Counted from the stretch's first letter, positions 43,143-52,974 are shown. The stretch: DNA of 64,000 nucleotides from Microterricola viridarii (GCF_001542775.1 NZ_CP014145.1:186001-250000), one strand, 5' to 3'. A program made the numbers and translations. The notes: generated by a model from the letters alone, not told the origin.

Positions 43143-43184
43143 CTGATGGGGTCGAGCCTTCGGGCTCGGCCCCATCAGTCTTTT
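43143..43184 (+). terminator. Rho-independent terminator of tuf
   Basis: A 16-bp stem (43143-43158 with 43163-43178, one G-T pair) around a TTCG tetraloop is followed by TCTTTT. It closes the str operon 17 bases after tuf and faces the convergent OsmC-like gene. Confidence 0.93.
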
Positions 43185-43229
43185 AAGCGGTGCCCGCCGG
43201 TTGCGCCAGTCGAAACCCCTCCGCGGTTC

Positions 43230-43697
43230 CTAGTGCAGCAGTTCGCCGTTGACGCTCGTGCTGAGCTCGATGCTGCCGCCGACGCTGCGACCCACGGTGC
43301 AGCTGGCCGCAATGGACTTGCCGATGATCGTCAGCAGCTTCTGCCTATCCGCATCGCTCAGACCGGCCAGCTCGAGCAAGATCTCCTCCTCGACCGCGAA
43401 GTAGCGCTCCTCGACAGGGTCGGAATCGCCATGCGCCCAGACCGTGGATTCGAAGTCGTCGCCCAGGCGCCGGGCCGTCACCCTATCCGAGCTCATCCCT
43501 GCGCAGCCGGCCAGCGCCAGTTTGAGGAGCTCGCCCGGGGTGAAATGGCCGGGGGCGTCGACCGGTCCAATCAAGACTTCGCTGCCGCGGGCGTTCCGGC
43601 CGATGTAGCGGCGCGAGCCTGTGCGCGTCGCGCTGACGCTGGCCGGCCCGCTCCGGGCGGAAGGGGCGGCGGGCGGGGCATCCAAGAAATCACTCAT
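43230..43697 (-). CDS. OsmC/Ohr-family peroxiredoxin-like protein
   Basis: This 155-residue protein is the only gene on the minus strand. OsmC-family enzymes reduce organic peroxides with two cysteines. Both are visible: the first in LALAGCAGMSSDRV, the second in IAASCTVGRSVGG, and the DDFES-VWAHGD strand lies between. A typical start is ATG at 43697 (MSDFLDA); an earlier ATG at 43772 would add 25 Arg-rich residues that are not family-like. The intergenic region to the right (43698-43892) is shared with the divergent secreted protein gene. Substrate is unknown. Confidence 0.87.
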   Translation of the reverse strand: MSDFLDAPPAAPSARSGPASVSATRTGSRRYIGRNARGSEVLIGPVDAPGHFTPGELLKLALAGCAGMSSDRVTARRLGDDFESTVWAHGDSDPVEERYFAVEEEILLELAGLSDADRQKLLTIIGKSIAASCTVGRSVGGSIELSTSVNGELLH

Positions 43698-43892
43698 GCC
43701 CAATTGTGCGGCAACTCTCGCCCGTCGTGCTCGACGAGACCGGCGCGCGCCCGATTCCCGATTGCCCATCATTGGGGGTAAAGAGCGGGCATTCCGCGAG
43801 ATGGACGAACTCTAGTGTGAGTGCGGGGCACAGTGCCCCCGTGCAATCACGCATATCGACGTGAAGCGCGGCTACCCCGCCGGAGGAACAAC

Positions 43893-46136
43893 GTGCACCA
43901 AACCCTGAGACTCTTGAAAGCTCGCGGTAGCGCACTCACTCTGATGCTTGTCGCGGCACTCACGGTAGGTGCGCTGGTCGCCGTCGCGCCGGCAGCCGGC
44001 TCGTCCGCGAGTGCGGAGACAGCGGGGTCCACGATCTCGGGCACAATCATGCTGCGCGACGGTACCGGCGGCCTGGCGCGGCCAGCACACCTCTCCGAGC
44101 TGTCCGCCAACCGCGACGGCGTCGAAACTGCTTTGACCCTCGTGAACTCCGACGGCAGCTACATCCTCTCCGGCCTCACGTCGGGAAGCTACGTACTGCA
44201 CGTCAGAAGCGCAGACGCACGCTACTTCGACGAGTACTACTCGGATGGCTCCGATGCCTATGATCTGCCCGATGCGACGATCGTCGTGCTCGGCCCGGAC
44301 GAGCAGCTCGCCGGGCTCGATATCGAGCTCAGCGACGTCAAACAGTTCTCCTCGACCCCAGCGCCGGTGCTGTCCGGTTCTCCCCAGGTCGGTCAGACGC
44401 TGACCAGCAGCGTCCCCTCATGGAGCCCAACCGGGGCCGCGTTGAACTACCAGTGGAAGCGCTCCGGCACAGACATGACCGGGGCAACGTCGGCGAACTA
44501 TGCCATCGTCGCGGCGGATCTGGGCCACACACTCACGCTGACTGTGACCGGTGCACTCGACGGCTACGTTGCCGCGTCGCAGACGTCCGCGGCTACGGCA
44601 GCGGTCTCCGGTGTGTGGGCGCAGACGCCGGCCCCCAGCATCTCAGGATCTGCTCACGTCGGGCAGACGCTCACAGCAACGCCGGGCCCGTGGTCGCCGG
44701 CGGCCACGTTCAGCTACCAGTGGAAACGAGCTGGCGCTGTGATCAGCAATGCAACGTCGTCGACCTACACGCTGACGACTGCAGACTTCGGCAAGACGCT
44801 TACCGTGACAGTGAGCGGTTCGACGAGCAATTACGCGACGGCATCCGCGACATCGGCCGCGACAGCCGCGGTGCAGGGCGTCTTCACCATGGCGACGGCG
44901 CCGACGGTCTCCGGAACGGCCACGGTCGGATCCACGCTGACCGCCGCCGCCGGCGTCTGGTCGCCGACAGCCTCATTCGGTTACCAATGGCTGCGCGCCG
45001 GTGCCGCCATCTCTGGCGCGACCGCGTCGACCTACAAGCCGACAGATGCGGACGTGGGTAAGGCGATCTCCGTGACGGTCACCGCGAGGGCAGCCGGATA
45101 TGTCTCCGCGGCCAAGACTTCGGCCGCGACGGCTGCGGTGCAGGGTCTCTTCACCACGGCGCCGACGCCGACGATCAGCGGCACAACCGCGGTGGGTCAG
45201 ACTTTGAAGGCCGCCACTGGTACCTGGTCGCCGGCCGCGACGCTCAGCTACCAGTGGAAGCGCTCAGGCGCGGTCATCCCGGGCGCGATCGCCTCGACGT
45301 ACCGGCTCGCCACAGCCGACCTGGGCAAGACGCTGACAGTCACCACCACGGCGAGCAAGTTGGGGTACGTCTCGGCATCGAAGACGTCCGCGGCAACTGC
45401 GGCCGTGCTTAACGTGTTCGCGGCCGCGCCGACCCCGACGATCTCGGGTGGCACTGTCCCCGGGCAGACTCTGAAGGCGACAACGGGCACGTGGTCGCCG
45501 TCGGCAACACTCGGCTACCAGTGGTTGCGCTCCGGCGCGAAGATCACCGGCGCCACGAAGTCGAGCTACGTGCTCACCTCCGCCGACCTCGGCAAGACCC
45601 TCTCGCTCGTCGTCACCGGGACGAAGTCCGGGTATCTCGCGGTGGCCAAGACGTCCGCGGCGACCGCCACGGTGGCCATGGTGTTCGCGAGCGCCCCGGC
45701 GCCCACCATCAACGGTGTGCCCCAAGCCGGCAACACACTGACCGCCTCGGCGGGCAGCTGGTCACCCGCGCCCGCGCTCGCCTACCAGTGGAAGCGGTCC
45801 GGCATGGCGATAGCGGGTGCGACCGGCAACCGCTACGTGCTGAAGCCCACCGATGCAGACGGCGTCATCACGGTGACGGTGACCGCACAGAAGGCAAACT
45901 TCGTCACCGTCTCGAAGACATCGGCCGCGACGAAGGCGGTTCTCGGCGTGAAGTACGCCAACTGCGATGCGCTGAACCAGGCCTACCCGCACGGTGTGGC
46001 CAAGCCCGGCGTCCGCTATGACAAGGTCAGCGGCGTCGACAAGCCGTTCAAGGGCACTCCCTTCTTCTCCGCTGCGGTGTACGCGTTGAACCCCGCAAGG
46101 GATGGAGACAAGGACGGGATCGCCTGCGAGCGCTAG
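43893..46136 (+). CDS. Secreted six-repeat Ig-like protein with an Excalibur domain
   Basis: This 747-residue protein begins at GTG 43893, five bases after GGAGGA, with a signal peptide (basic LLKARGSALT, then a hydrophobic stretch ending at AETA). Residues about 45-150 form one carboxypeptidase-regulatory or SdrB-like beta domain (LVNSDGSYILSGLTSGSYVLHV). Six tandem units of about 89 residues follow, each with the pattern APTPTISGxxxVGQTL ... GTWSPAATLSYQWKRSG ... ATxSTYxLTxADLGKTLTVTVT ... GYxSASKTSAATAAV. The C terminus is an Excalibur calcium-binding domain (NCDALNQAYPHGV ... DGDKDGIACER). It is an extracellular, perhaps wall-associated, protein; ligand unknown. No sortase signal is seen. 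Confidence 0.92.
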   Translation: MHQTLRLLKARGSALTLMLVAALTVGALVAVAPAAGSSASAETAGSTISGTIMLRDGTGGLARPAHLSELSANRDGVETALTLVNSDGSYILSGLTSGSYVLHVRSADARYFDEYYSDGSDAYDLPDATIVVLGPDEQLAGLDIELSDVKQFSSTPAPVLSGSPQVGQTLTSSVPSWSPTGAALNYQWKRSGTDMTGATSANYAIVAADLGHTLTLTVTGALDGYVAASQTSAATAAVSGVWAQTPAPSISGSAHVGQTLTATPGPWSPAATFSYQWKRAGAVISNATSSTYTLTTADFGKTLTVTVSGSTSNYATASATSAATAAVQGVFTMATAPTVSGTATVGSTLTAAAGVWSPTASFGYQWLRAGAAISGATASTYKPTDADVGKAISVTVTARAAGYVSAAKTSAATAAVQGLFTTAPTPTISGTTAVGQTLKAATGTWSPAATLSYQWKRSGAVIPGAIASTYRLATADLGKTLTVTTTASKLGYVSASKTSAATAAVLNVFAAAPTPTISGGTVPGQTLKATTGTWSPSATLGYQWLRSGAKITGATKSSYVLTSADLGKTLSLVVTGTKSGYLAVAKTSAATATVAMVFASAPAPTINGVPQAGNTLTASAGSWSPAPALAYQWKRSGMAIAGATGNRYVLKPTDADGVITVTVTAQKANFVTVSKTSAATKAVLGVKYANCDALNQAYPHGVAKPGVRYDKVSGVDKPFKGTPFFSAAVYALNPARDGDKDGIACER
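44349..45950 (+). repeat. Six tandem Ig-like coding repeats
   Basis: About 267 bases per unit, six copies within the secreted protein gene. The units are diverged at DNA level but share SATAAV and YQW anchors in the protein, so expansion is old rather than recent. Confidence 0.85.
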
Positions 46137-46248
46137 TGGGCTGAACCCTGACACGATGCCACACTCGGCCTTTACAGGTCGCGGAGGGCGAACAAGAATG
46201 GGAGTGAGCGCGCCGCTCGGCACGCCCAGGGCGACGAGAGGGGCGAAT

Positions 46249-46431
46249 ATGGGTATCGAAGATCTGACCAACCAGGCCAAGGATTTCCTGAAGAGTGAGC
46301 AGGCTGAAGGCATCAGCGACAAGCTCCTCGACGGTACGGCCGGCCTCGCCAACAAGGTCACCGGCGACAAGTTCGCCGACCACGTCGAGACCGCGCGTGA
46401 CGCGGCCGACGGAGCAGTCGGCAACCAGTAA
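46249..46431 (+). CDS. Rv0909-family (MT0933-like) putative antitoxin
   Basis: This 60-residue protein (IEDLTNQAKDFLKSEQ ... ISDKLLDGTAGLANKVTGDKFADHVETARDAADGAVG) matches the pattern of the actinobacterial Rv0909/MT0933 antitoxin-like family: an amphipathic helix pair with the Thr-Gly-Asp-Lys/Tyr-Ala-Asp centre. The start is the ATG at 46249 behind a GAGGGG-type site. The usual toxin partner (a START-like protein in mycobacteria) is not next to it; a membrane protein follows after a terminator. It may be a stress-related small protein rather than an antitoxin. Confidence 0.75.
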   Translation: MGIEDLTNQAKDFLKSEQAEGISDKLLDGTAGLANKVTGDKFADHVETARDAADGAVGNQ

Positions 46432-46461
46432 AGGTTGTTCGGGCGTGATCCCGAAGCAGGG

Positions 46462-46494
46462 CGGGGTCGAGCGCAAGCTCGGCCCCGTTCTTCT
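46462..46494 (+). terminator. Rho-independent terminator
   Basis: CGGGGTCGAGC and GCTCGGCCCCG enclose the tetraloop GCAA and are followed by TTCTTCT. It ends the small antitoxin-like gene. Confidence 0.88.
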
Positions 46495-46531
46495 GTGCAG
46501 CGGCCCTTCGCTAAAGTCTTGAGCGGAGGTC

Positions 46532-47254
46532 ATGATGACGGATGCCGCGCGCGCCACGTTCGACAAGAAGCAGGCTGATCGCTTCTACCTGCCGGCGCTG
46601 CTGCTGCTCACGCTGGCCACCGGCGTCGTCGACGCCGTCAGCTACCTCGCCTTGGACCGCGTGTTCACCGGCAATATGACCGGCAATGTGCTCTTCATCG
46701 GTTTCGCCCTCGCCGGGGAGGGCGGCATCCCGCTGCTGAACAACCTGCTCGCCCTGGTCGGCTTCCTGCTCGGGGCTCTACTGGCCGCCCGCCTGCTGCG
46801 GGGTCGTTGGCACGGCAGTCGGCTGCCGACGGCCAACCTGATCGTGCTGGTCGGGGGAGCCGTCGCCACCGTGGCCCTCGCCGCGTTCTGGTACACATTG
46901 GGCACCCTGGCCGAGGGGGAGCTGCTGCTCGTGACGACGCTGCTCGCGGCCGTGATGGGGGCGCAGGCCGCCAGCGTGCGGGCAACGGGCATCGCGGACG
47001 TCAGCACCATCGTCGTCACCAGCACCCTCGCCAACCTCGCGATCGACAGCCGCCTGGCCGGCGGCGGGGGCGAGAAATGGCCCCGCCGGGTTCTCGCGGT
47101 GCTCGCCATGGGCGGCGGCGGCGCGCTCGGCGCGCTGCTCCTGCGGGTGACGACCCACGGTGCGCTGCCGCTGCTCTTCGCCGGCGTTTTGATGCTCGCG
47201 TGCGTGTTCCTGCTGCACCTGGCACGTTCCCGTGAGATCGCCGTTCAAGGCTGA
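46532..47254 (+). CDS. DUF1275 (YoaK-like) membrane protein
   Basis: This 240-residue polytopic protein (about six hydrophobic helices) matches DUF1275: the N-terminal LLLLTLATGVVDAVSYLAL segment, then VFTGNMTGNVLFIGFALAGEG, QAASVRATGIADVSTIVVTSTLANLA and a helical C terminus. The function of the family is not established; a transport role is usually proposed. Two adjacent ATGs (46532, 46535) follow GGAGGT; the second gives the better spacing. TAAAGT at 46512-46517 could be its -10. Confidence 0.9.
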   Translation: MMTDAARATFDKKQADRFYLPALLLLTLATGVVDAVSYLALDRVFTGNMTGNVLFIGFALAGEGGIPLLNNLLALVGFLLGALLAARLLRGRWHGSRLPTANLIVLVGGAVATVALAAFWYTLGTLAEGELLLVTTLLAAVMGAQAASVRATGIADVSTIVVTSTLANLAIDSRLAGGGGEKWPRRVLAVLAMGGGGALGALLLRVTTHGALPLLFAGVLMLACVFLLHLARSREIAVQG

Positions 47255-47321
47255 CCCGCTCGGCGCGACTGCCCCGGAATGACGGGGGAGTCGCCCCCAC
47301 CGGAGCGCGACACGCCCGGGT

Positions 47322-47350
47322 TGCACTTGCCCCCGATCTGTGGCAAACTT
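47322..47350 (+). promoter_or_regulatory. Candidate promoter of the S10 operon
   Basis: TTGCAC (47322-47327), a 17-base spacer and CAAACT (47345-47350) would start transcription near 47357, about 320 bases before rpsJ. A second -35-like TTGACA at 47582-47587 lies closer to rpsJ, with TACGAA downstream as a poor -10. Confidence 0.55.
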
Positions 47351-47677
47351 GTCCAGTTCAACATTTCTGAGGTTCGTGCTGCGCACGGCGTCGGAATCAC
47401 TGCCAGTCAGTGCATAGTTTCGCCCCGGTTCTCACCTGTGAGCAACCGATCGAGCTAGGCCGCGGGGAGCAGAACACACTTCATCACAGCCATGGCCAGA
47501 GCTTTGCTCTGCGCCGCGACGGCCTTGGCCCAAGCAGTGGCGTGGTGGGGGCGGCAAGGGCTTCGGCCCGGAGTCGCCCGATTGACAGATAAATAGTGGT
47601 GCGACTTACGAAGTACTACGACGGCGTCCAATGCAGCCAACCGGATGTAAGACGCCTTGACAGAGAGAGAGTCAGAC
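47351..47677 (+). other. Long leader region upstream of rpsJ
   Basis: About 325 bases without a convincing gene. It contains a GGGC-TTCG-GCCC tetraloop hairpin (47558-47569) in a G/C-rich stretch and several direct short repeats (TTGACAGA near 47582 and 47657). It may be a structured regulatory leader of the S10 operon; the sequence alone does not prove it. Confidence 0.5.
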
Positions 47678-47986
47678 ATGGCGGGACAGAAGATCCGCAT
47701 TCGACTTAAGTCTTACGACCACGAGGTTATCGACACCTCGGCTCGCAAGATTGTTGACACGGTCACCCGTGCTGGTGCCACCGTTGTTGGCCCGGTACCA
47801 CTTCCGACGGAGAAGAACGTTGTGTGCGTTATCCGTTCGCCTCACAAGTACAAGGACAGCCGGGAGCACTTCGAGATGCGCACCCACAAGCGTCTGATCG
47901 ACATCATTGACCCGACGCCGAAGGCCGTCGACTCGCTTATGCGTCTCGACCTTCCGGCAGACGTCAACATCGAGATCAAGCTCTAA
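47678..47986 (+). CDS. rpsJ: 30S ribosomal protein S10
   Basis: This 102-residue protein of the small subunit head also acts as the NusE antitermination factor. [34 protein letters not shown] loop, [23 protein letters not shown] and [12 protein letters not shown] are canonical. ATG at 47678 is the family start; the TTG at 47657 would only add seven non-conserved residues. It heads the S10 block. Confidence 0.98.
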   Translation: MAGQKIRIRLKSYDHEVIDTSARKIVDTVTRAGATVVGPVPLPTEKNVVCVIRSPHKYKDSREHFEMRTHKRLIDIIDPTPKAVDSLMRLDLPADVNIEIKL

Positions 47987-47996
47987 GGGGGCCAGG

Positions 47997-48656
47997 ATGT
48001 CTTACGCAGATACGAAGACCTCCAAGGGTCTGCTCGGCACGAAGCTCGGCATGACCCAGGTCTGGGACGAGAACAACAAGCTCGTTCCCGTTACCGTCAT
48101 CGAAATCGCGCCGAACGTTGTGACGCAGATTCGTAACACCGAGGTCGACGGCTACAACGCCGTTCAGATCGCTTCCGGCCAGATCGACCCCCGCAAGGTG
48201 AACAAGCCTGCTGCCGGTCACTTCGAGAAGGCTGGCGTCACCCCTCGCCGTCACGTCACCGAGATCCGCACCGCGGATGCCGCTGACTACGCTGCGGGTC
48301 AGGAACTCACCGTCGAGGGAACCTTCGAGGCCGGCCAGCTGGTCGACGTCATGGGCACCTCGAAGGGTAAGGGTTTCGCCGGTGTCATGAAGCGTCACAA
48401 CTTCAAGGGTGTCTCGGCATCGCACGGTGCACACCGCAACCACCGCAAGCCCGGTTCCATCGGTGCTTCGTCGACCCCGAGCCGTGTCTTCAAGGGCATG
48501 CGCATGGCCGGTCGTATGGGTGGAGAGCGCGTCACCGTGCTCAACCTCAAGGTGCACTCGGTTGACGCCGAGAAGGGCCTCCTGCTGGTCAAGGGTGCCG
48601 TTCCCGGTGCTCGCGGCCGTCTCGTTTTCGTTCGCAACGCAGTGAAGGGGGCGTAA
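47997..48656 (+). CDS. rplC: 50S ribosomal protein L3
   Basis: This 219-residue protein helps form the peptidyl-transferase ring. [15 protein letters not shown], the internal [33 protein letters not shown] loop (the tip next to the catalytic centre) and GRMGGERVT are typical. Start is ATG 47997, ten bases after rpsJ. The gene is flanked by rpsJ and rplD. Confidence 0.98.
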   Translation: MSYADTKTSKGLLGTKLGMTQVWDENNKLVPVTVIEIAPNVVTQIRNTEVDGYNAVQIASGQIDPRKVNKPAAGHFEKAGVTPRRHVTEIRTADAADYAAGQELTVEGTFEAGQLVDVMGTSKGKGFAGVMKRHNFKGVSASHGAHRNHRKPGSIGASSTPSRVFKGMRMAGRMGGERVTVLNLKVHSVDAEKGLLLVKGAVPGARGRLVFVRNAVKGA

Positions 48657-48659
48657 CCC

Positions 48660-49319
48660 ATGGCTACCGCTACCAACACCATTGACGTTCTCGACATCAA
48701 GGGCAAGAAGGCCGGCTCCATCGAGCTGCCCGCCGAGCTCTTTGACGTTCCGACGAACGTTCCGCTCATCCACCAGGTCGTTGTCGCGCAGCTCGCTGCC
48801 GCACGCCAGGGCACGCACAAGACCAAGGGTCGCGGCGAGGTTTCTGGTGCTGGCCGCAAGCCGTTCAAGCAGAAGGGAACCGGTCGCGCTCGTCAGGGCT
48901 CGATCCGTGCCCCTCACATGACCGGTGGTGGCATTGTCCACGGCCCGACGCCTCGTAACTACGAGCAGCGCACCCCCAAGAAGATGATTGCCGCTGCACT
49001 GCTCGGCTCGCTCTCGGACCGCGCTCGTGGAGCTCGTCTGCACGCTGTTGAGTCTCTCGTCCTCGGCGAGACCCCCAACACGCAGGCCGCTCTGGCATAC
49101 CTCTCCGGCATCTCGACCTCCAAGCACGTTCTCATCGTGCTTGAGCGCGGTGACGAGCAGGCTGCCAAGGCCGTGCGCAACATCCCGTCGGTGCACGTGC
49201 TGCAGGCCGACCAGCTGAACGCCTACGACGTTCTCGTCTCTGACGACATCGTCTTCACCAAGGCTGCGCTCGAGGCGTTCATCGCTTCGAAGAGCAAGAA
49301 GGAAGAGGTCTCCGCATGA
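48660..49319 (+). CDS. rplD: 50S ribosomal protein L4
   Basis: This 219-residue protein has the long extended loop rich in basic residues ([38 protein letters not shown]) that lines the exit tunnel, and the usual C-terminal domain. In other bacteria it represses the S10 operon. Three bases separate it from rplC; its stop overlaps rplW by four bases. Confidence 0.97.
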   Translation: MATATNTIDVLDIKGKKAGSIELPAELFDVPTNVPLIHQVVVAQLAAARQGTHKTKGRGEVSGAGRKPFKQKGTGRARQGSIRAPHMTGGGIVHGPTPRNYEQRTPKKMIAAALLGSLSDRARGARLHAVESLVLGETPNTQAALAYLSGISTSKHVLIVLERGDEQAAKAVRNIPSVHVLQADQLNAYDVLVSDDIVFTKAALEAFIASKSKKEEVSA

Positions 49320-49618
49320 GCGCCACTCAGAACAAGGACCCCCGCGACATCATCATCGCGCCGGTCGTTTCCGAGAAGAGCTACGGCCTGATCGACCAGG
49401 GCAAGTACACGTTCGTCGTGGACCCCCGCTCGAACAAGACTGAGATCAAGCTCGCTATCGAGAAGATCTTCAACGTCGAGGTCGCGTCCATCAACACGCT
49501 GAACCGCCAGGGCAAGACCCGCCGCACCAAGTTCGGCATGGGCAAGCGCAAGGACACCAAGCGTGCCATTGTCACGCTCAAGTCCGGTTCCATCGACATC
49601 TTCACGGCTGTCGGCTAG
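49316..49618 (+). CDS. rplW: 50S ribosomal protein L23
   Basis: This 100-residue protein sits at the exit of the nascent peptide tunnel and binds trigger factor and SRP. It has the conserved [38 protein letters not shown] segment, in pieces. The start overlaps the rplD stop (ATGA), so the pair is probably translationally coupled. Confidence 0.97.
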   Translation: MSATQNKDPRDIIIAPVVSEKSYGLIDQGKYTFVVDPRSNKTEIKLAIEKIFNVEVASINTLNRQGKTRRTKFGMGKRKDTKRAIVTLKSGSIDIFTAVG

Positions 49619-49634
49619 GGAGCAGAGGAAAAAC

Positions 49635-50474
49635 ATGGCTATTCGTAAGTACAAGCCCACGACCCCGGGTCGTCGCGGATCTTCTGTTGCGGACTTCGCA
49701 GAGATCACCCGCTCGACCCCCGAGAAGTCGCTGCTGCGCCCGCTGCCCAAGACCGGTGGACGTAACAACCAGGGACGCATCACGACCCGTCACATCGGTG
49801 GTGGCCACAAGCGCCAGTACCGCGTTATCGACTTCCGTCGCAACGACAAGGACGGCATCAACGCGAAGGTCGCTCACATCGAGTACGACCCCAACCGCAC
49901 TGCACGTATTGCTCTTCTGCACTACGTCGATGGCACGAAGCGCTACATCATCGCTCCGAACAAGCTGTCGCAGGGTGACATTGTCGAGTCGGGTCCCGGC
50001 GCTGACATCAAGCCCGGCAACAACCTGCCGCTGAAGAACATCCCCACCGGTACGGTCATTCACATGATCGAGCTTCGCCCCGGTGGCGGTGCCAAGATGG
50101 CTCGCTCGGCTGGTGCCTCGGTTCGTCTCGTCGCCAAGGATGGCCCCTACGCGCAGCTTCGTCTGCCGTCGGGTGAAATCCGCAACGTCGACGCACGCTG
50201 CCGCGCCACGATCGGTGAGGTCGGCAACGCCGAGCAGTCCAACATCAACTGGGGTAAGGCCGGCCGTATGCGCTGGAAGGGCGTTCGCCCGACCGTGCGT
50301 GGTGTCGCTATGAACCCGGTTGACCACCCGCACGGTGGTGGTGAGGGTAAGACCTCCGGTGGACGTCACCCGGTCAGCCCCTGGGGCCAGAAGGAAGGCC
50401 GCACACGCAAGCGCAACCTTCCCAGCGACCAGCTCATTGTTCGTCGACGCAATGTCGGCAAGAAGCGTAAGTAG
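49635..50474 (+). CDS. rplB: 50S ribosomal protein L2
   Basis: This 279-residue protein is required for subunit joining and peptidyl transfer. The conserved [23 protein letters not shown] and [21 protein letters not shown] segments, with the invariant His of the latter, are intact. ATG at 49635 is chosen over an upstream in-frame start inside rplW, which is not conserved. Confidence 0.98.
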   Translation: MAIRKYKPTTPGRRGSSVADFAEITRSTPEKSLLRPLPKTGGRNNQGRITTRHIGGGHKRQYRVIDFRRNDKDGINAKVAHIEYDPNRTARIALLHYVDGTKRYIIAPNKLSQGDIVESGPGADIKPGNNLPLKNIPTGTVIHMIELRPGGGAKMARSAGASVRLVAKDGPYAQLRLPSGEIRNVDARCRATIGEVGNAEQSNINWGKAGRMRWKGVRPTVRGVAMNPVDHPHGGGEGKTSGGRHPVSPWGQKEGRTRKRNLPSDQLIVRRRNVGKKRK

Positions 50475-50486
50475 GAGTTGTAGAAG

Positions 50487-50768
50487 ATGCCACGCAGTCT
50501 TAAGAAGGGCCCCTTCGTTGATGACCACCTGCTCCGCAAGGTGATCACGGCGAACGAAGCCAACAACAAGAACGTGATCAAGACCTGGTCGCGCCGCTCG
50601 ATGATCATCCCCGCCATGCTGGGACACACCATCGCAGTGCACGACGGTCGCAAGCACATTCCGGTGTTCGTCACCGAAACCATGGTCGGGCACAAGCTCG
50701 GCGAGTTCGCGCCCACTCGCACCTTCCGTGGTCACGTGAAGGACGACAAGAAGGGCCGTCGCCGCTAA
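50487..50768 (+). CDS. rpsS: 30S ribosomal protein S19
   Basis: This 93-residue protein of the small subunit head contacts S13. The family pattern [65 protein letters not shown] is present in order, and the length is normal. It lies 12 bases after rplB. Confidence 0.98.
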   Translation: MPRSLKKGPFVDDHLLRKVITANEANNKNVIKTWSRRSMIIPAMLGHTIAVHDGRKHIPVFVTETMVGHKLGEFAPTRTFRGHVKDDKKGRRR

Positions 50769-50794
50769 CGCGGGGACGTGAAGGAGGAGAAGAA

Positions 50795-51160
50795 ATGGTG
50801 GAGTCGATCGCACGCGTGCGACACATCCGCGTCACCCCCCAGAAGGCTCGTCGCGTTGTCAACCTGATCCGCGGCAAGCAGGCACAGGAAGCTTTGGCAA
50901 TCCTGAAGTTCGCACCTCAGGGTGCGAGCGAGCCCGTGTACAAGCTGGTTGCCTCGGCAATCGCCAACGCGCGAGTCAAGGCAGACGCCTCGAACACCTT
51001 CCTGGATGAGCAGGATCTGTTCATCTCGCAGGCATTCGTTGATGAGGGTGCAACCCTCAAGCGTTTCCAGCCGCGTGCACAGGGCCGCGCATTCCAGATT
51101 CTGAAGCGCACCAGCCACATCACTGTTGTGCTCACCACTCCTGAGGAGGGCACGAAGTAA
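50795..51160 (+). CDS. rplV: 50S ribosomal protein L22
   Basis: This 121-residue protein lines the exit tunnel; macrolide-resistance changes map to its loop. [20 protein letters not shown] at the N terminus and [20 protein letters not shown] at the C terminus are typical. AAGGAGG precedes the ATG by nine bases, and the stop overlaps rpsC by one base. Confidence 0.98.
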   Translation: MVESIARVRHIRVTPQKARRVVNLIRGKQAQEALAILKFAPQGASEPVYKLVASAIANARVKADASNTFLDEQDLFISQAFVDEGATLKRFQPRAQGRAFQILKRTSHITVVLTTPEEGTK

Positions 51161-51924
51161 TGGGTCAGAAAGTAAACCCTTATGGCTTCCGTCTGGGAAT
51201 CACCACCGACCACGTGTCGCGTTGGTTCTCTGACAGCACGAAGCCCGGGCAGCGTTACCGCGACTTCGTCGCGGAAGACGTCAAGATCCGTCGCATGCTG
51301 AGCACCTCGCTCGACCGTGCCGGCGTTTCGCGCATCGAGATCGAGCGCACCCGCGACCGTGTCCGCGTCGACATTCACACCGCCCGTCCGGGCATCGTGA
51401 TCGGTCGTCGTGGTGCAGAGGCCGAGCGCATCCGCGCTGACCTCGAGAAGCTCACGAAGAAGCAGATCCAGCTGAACATCCTCGAGGTCAAGAACCCCGA
51501 GGCCGACGCTCAGCTCGTCGCTCAGGGCATTGCCGAGCAGCTCTCCGCACGTGTGGCCTTCCGCCGCGCGATGCGCAAGGGCCTGCAGGGCGCTCAGCGC
51601 ACCCCCGCAGTCAAGGGTGTGCGTATCCAGGTCTCCGGCCGCCTCGGCGGCGCCGAGATGAGCCGTTCGGAGTTCTACCGCGAAGGCCGTGTGCCCCTGC
51701 ACACCCTGCGCGCGAACATCGACTACGGCTTCTACGAGGCAAAGACCACCTTCGGCCGCATCGGCGTGAAGGTCTGGATCTACAAGGGCGACATCACCAA
51801 CAAGGAACTCGCTCGCGAGCAGGCGAACCAGAAGTCGTCTCGCCCCGAGCGTCGTGACGACCGGCCGCGCCGTGCACCCCGTGCAGAGGCACAGGCGCCG
51901 GTCGCAGCAGGAGTTGAGGCATAA
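51160..51924 (+). CDS. rpsC: 30S ribosomal protein S3
   Basis: This 254-residue protein lies at the mRNA entrance. The KH domain motif [13 protein letters not shown] and the C-terminal [33 protein letters not shown] are intact. The last 45 residues or so are a Arg/Ala/Pro-rich tail ([20 protein letters not shown]), an actinobacterial trait. TAATG overlap with rplV. Confidence 0.98.
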   Translation: MGQKVNPYGFRLGITTDHVSRWFSDSTKPGQRYRDFVAEDVKIRRMLSTSLDRAGVSRIEIERTRDRVRVDIHTARPGIVIGRRGAEAERIRADLEKLTKKQIQLNILEVKNPEADAQLVAQGIAEQLSARVAFRRAMRKGLQGAQRTPAVKGVRIQVSGRLGGAEMSRSEFYREGRVPLHTLRANIDYGFYEAKTTFGRIGVKVWIYKGDITNKELAREQANQKSSRPERRDDRPRRAPRAEAQAPVAAGVEA

Positions 51925-51926
51925 CC

Positions 51927-52346
51927 ATGTTGATTCCACGTAAAGTCAAGCACCGCAAGCAGCACCACCCAGGTCGTAGCGGCCACGCTACCGGTGGCAC
52001 CAAGGTTTCCTTCGGTGAATTCGGTATCCAGGCCCTGACCCCCGCTTATGTGACCAACCGTCAGATCGAGTCCGCTCGTATCGCCATGACGCGTCACATC
52101 AAGCGTGGCGGAAAGGTGTGGATCAACATCTACCCTGACCGTCCGTTGACCAAGAAGCCGGCCGAAACCCGCATGGGTTCCGGTAAGGGTTCCGTCGAGT
52201 GGTGGGTCGCTAACGTCAAGCCGGGCCGCGTGCTCTTCGAGGTTGCTGGTGTCCCTGAGACGCTGGCCCGCGAGGCACTCACCCGTGCAATTCACAAGCT
52301 GCCCCTCAAGGCACGCATCATCAAGCGCGAGGAGGGCGACGCATAA
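51927..52346 (+). CDS. rplP: 50S ribosomal protein L16
   Basis: This 139-residue protein contacts the A-site and P-site tRNA elbow. [35 protein letters not shown] and the [23 protein letters not shown] loop are canonical. The stop overlaps the rpmC ATG by one base. Confidence 0.98.
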   Translation: MLIPRKVKHRKQHHPGRSGHATGGTKVSFGEFGIQALTPAYVTNRQIESARIAMTRHIKRGGKVWINIYPDRPLTKKPAETRMGSGKGSVEWWVANVKPGRVLFEVAGVPETLAREALTRAIHKLPLKARIIKREEGDA

Positions 52347-52666
52347 TGGCGATCGGATCCAAGGAGCTCGCAAGCGTCGAGCTGGACACATTTGAAGACG
52401 AGCGTCTCGTCGACGAGCTGAAGAAGGCCAAGGAGGAGCTGTTCAACCTGCGCTTCCAGTCGGCCACCGGTCAGCTCGAGAGCCACGGCCGCCTGCGTGC
52501 GGTCAAGCGCGACATCGCTCGCATCTACACGGTTCTCCGTGAGCGCGAGCTGGGCATTCGTGCCACGCCCGCACCGGTCGAGGTTCCTGCCAAGGCTGAG
52601 AAGAAGACGAAGGCCAAGAAGGACGCCGTCGAGGCTCCTTCGGCTGAAGAGACGAAGGAGGCCTAG
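52346..52666 (+). CDS. rpmC: 50S ribosomal protein L29 with an extended C terminus
   Basis: The first 70 residues are a normal L29 ([55 protein letters not shown]). Typical length is 62-77; here a further 30 residues of Lys/Ala/Glu-rich low-complexity sequence ([22 protein letters not shown]) follow. L29 sits at the tunnel exit near L23. TAATG overlap with rplP. Confidence 0.96.
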   Translation: MAIGSKELASVELDTFEDERLVDELKKAKEELFNLRFQSATGQLESHGRLRAVKRDIARIYTVLRERELGIRATPAPVEVPAKAEKKTKAKKDAVEAPSAEETKEA

Positions 52667-52668
52667 TC

Positions 52669-52974
52669 ATGGCTGAGACCAAGAAGGCTGCTGCAGCCGA
52701 GGTCGCCGAGACGGCTGAACTCGTCCGCGGCTACCGCAAGACCCGTCGTGGCTACGTCACCAGCGACAAGATGGACAAGACCATCGTCGTCGAGGTCGAA
52801 GACCGCGTGAAGCACCCCCTGTACGGCAAGGTCATCCGCCGCACGTCCAAGGTGAAGGCTCACGATGAGCTCAACGCCGCGGGCATCGGCGACCTCGTTG
52901 TCATCAGCGAGACCCGTCCCCTCAGCGCTTCGAAGCGCTGGCGCCTGGTCGAGATCCTCGAGAAGGCCAAGTAA
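52669..52974 (+). CDS. rpsQ: 30S ribosomal protein S17
   Basis: This 101-residue OB-fold protein has the conserved [45 protein letters not shown] core and the [18 protein letters not shown] end. About 18 extra Ala/Glu-rich residues precede the core. It follows rpmC by two bases. Confidence 0.97.
   Translation: MAETKKAAAAEVAETAELVRGYRKTRRGYVTSDKMDKTIVVEVEDRVKHPLYGKVIRRTSKVKAHDELNAAGIGDLVVISETRPLSASKRWRLVEILEKAK

Noticed and set aside
44349-45950. Regular repeats of about 267 bases considered as a CRISPR or satellite array
   Set aside because: The units are coding Ig-like domains, diverged at DNA level, without short identical repeats and unique spacers.
47255-47677. tRNA or small protein gene in the gap before rpsJ
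   Set aside because: No cloverleaf pattern and no reading frame with ribosome-binding site and coding bias; treated as leader.
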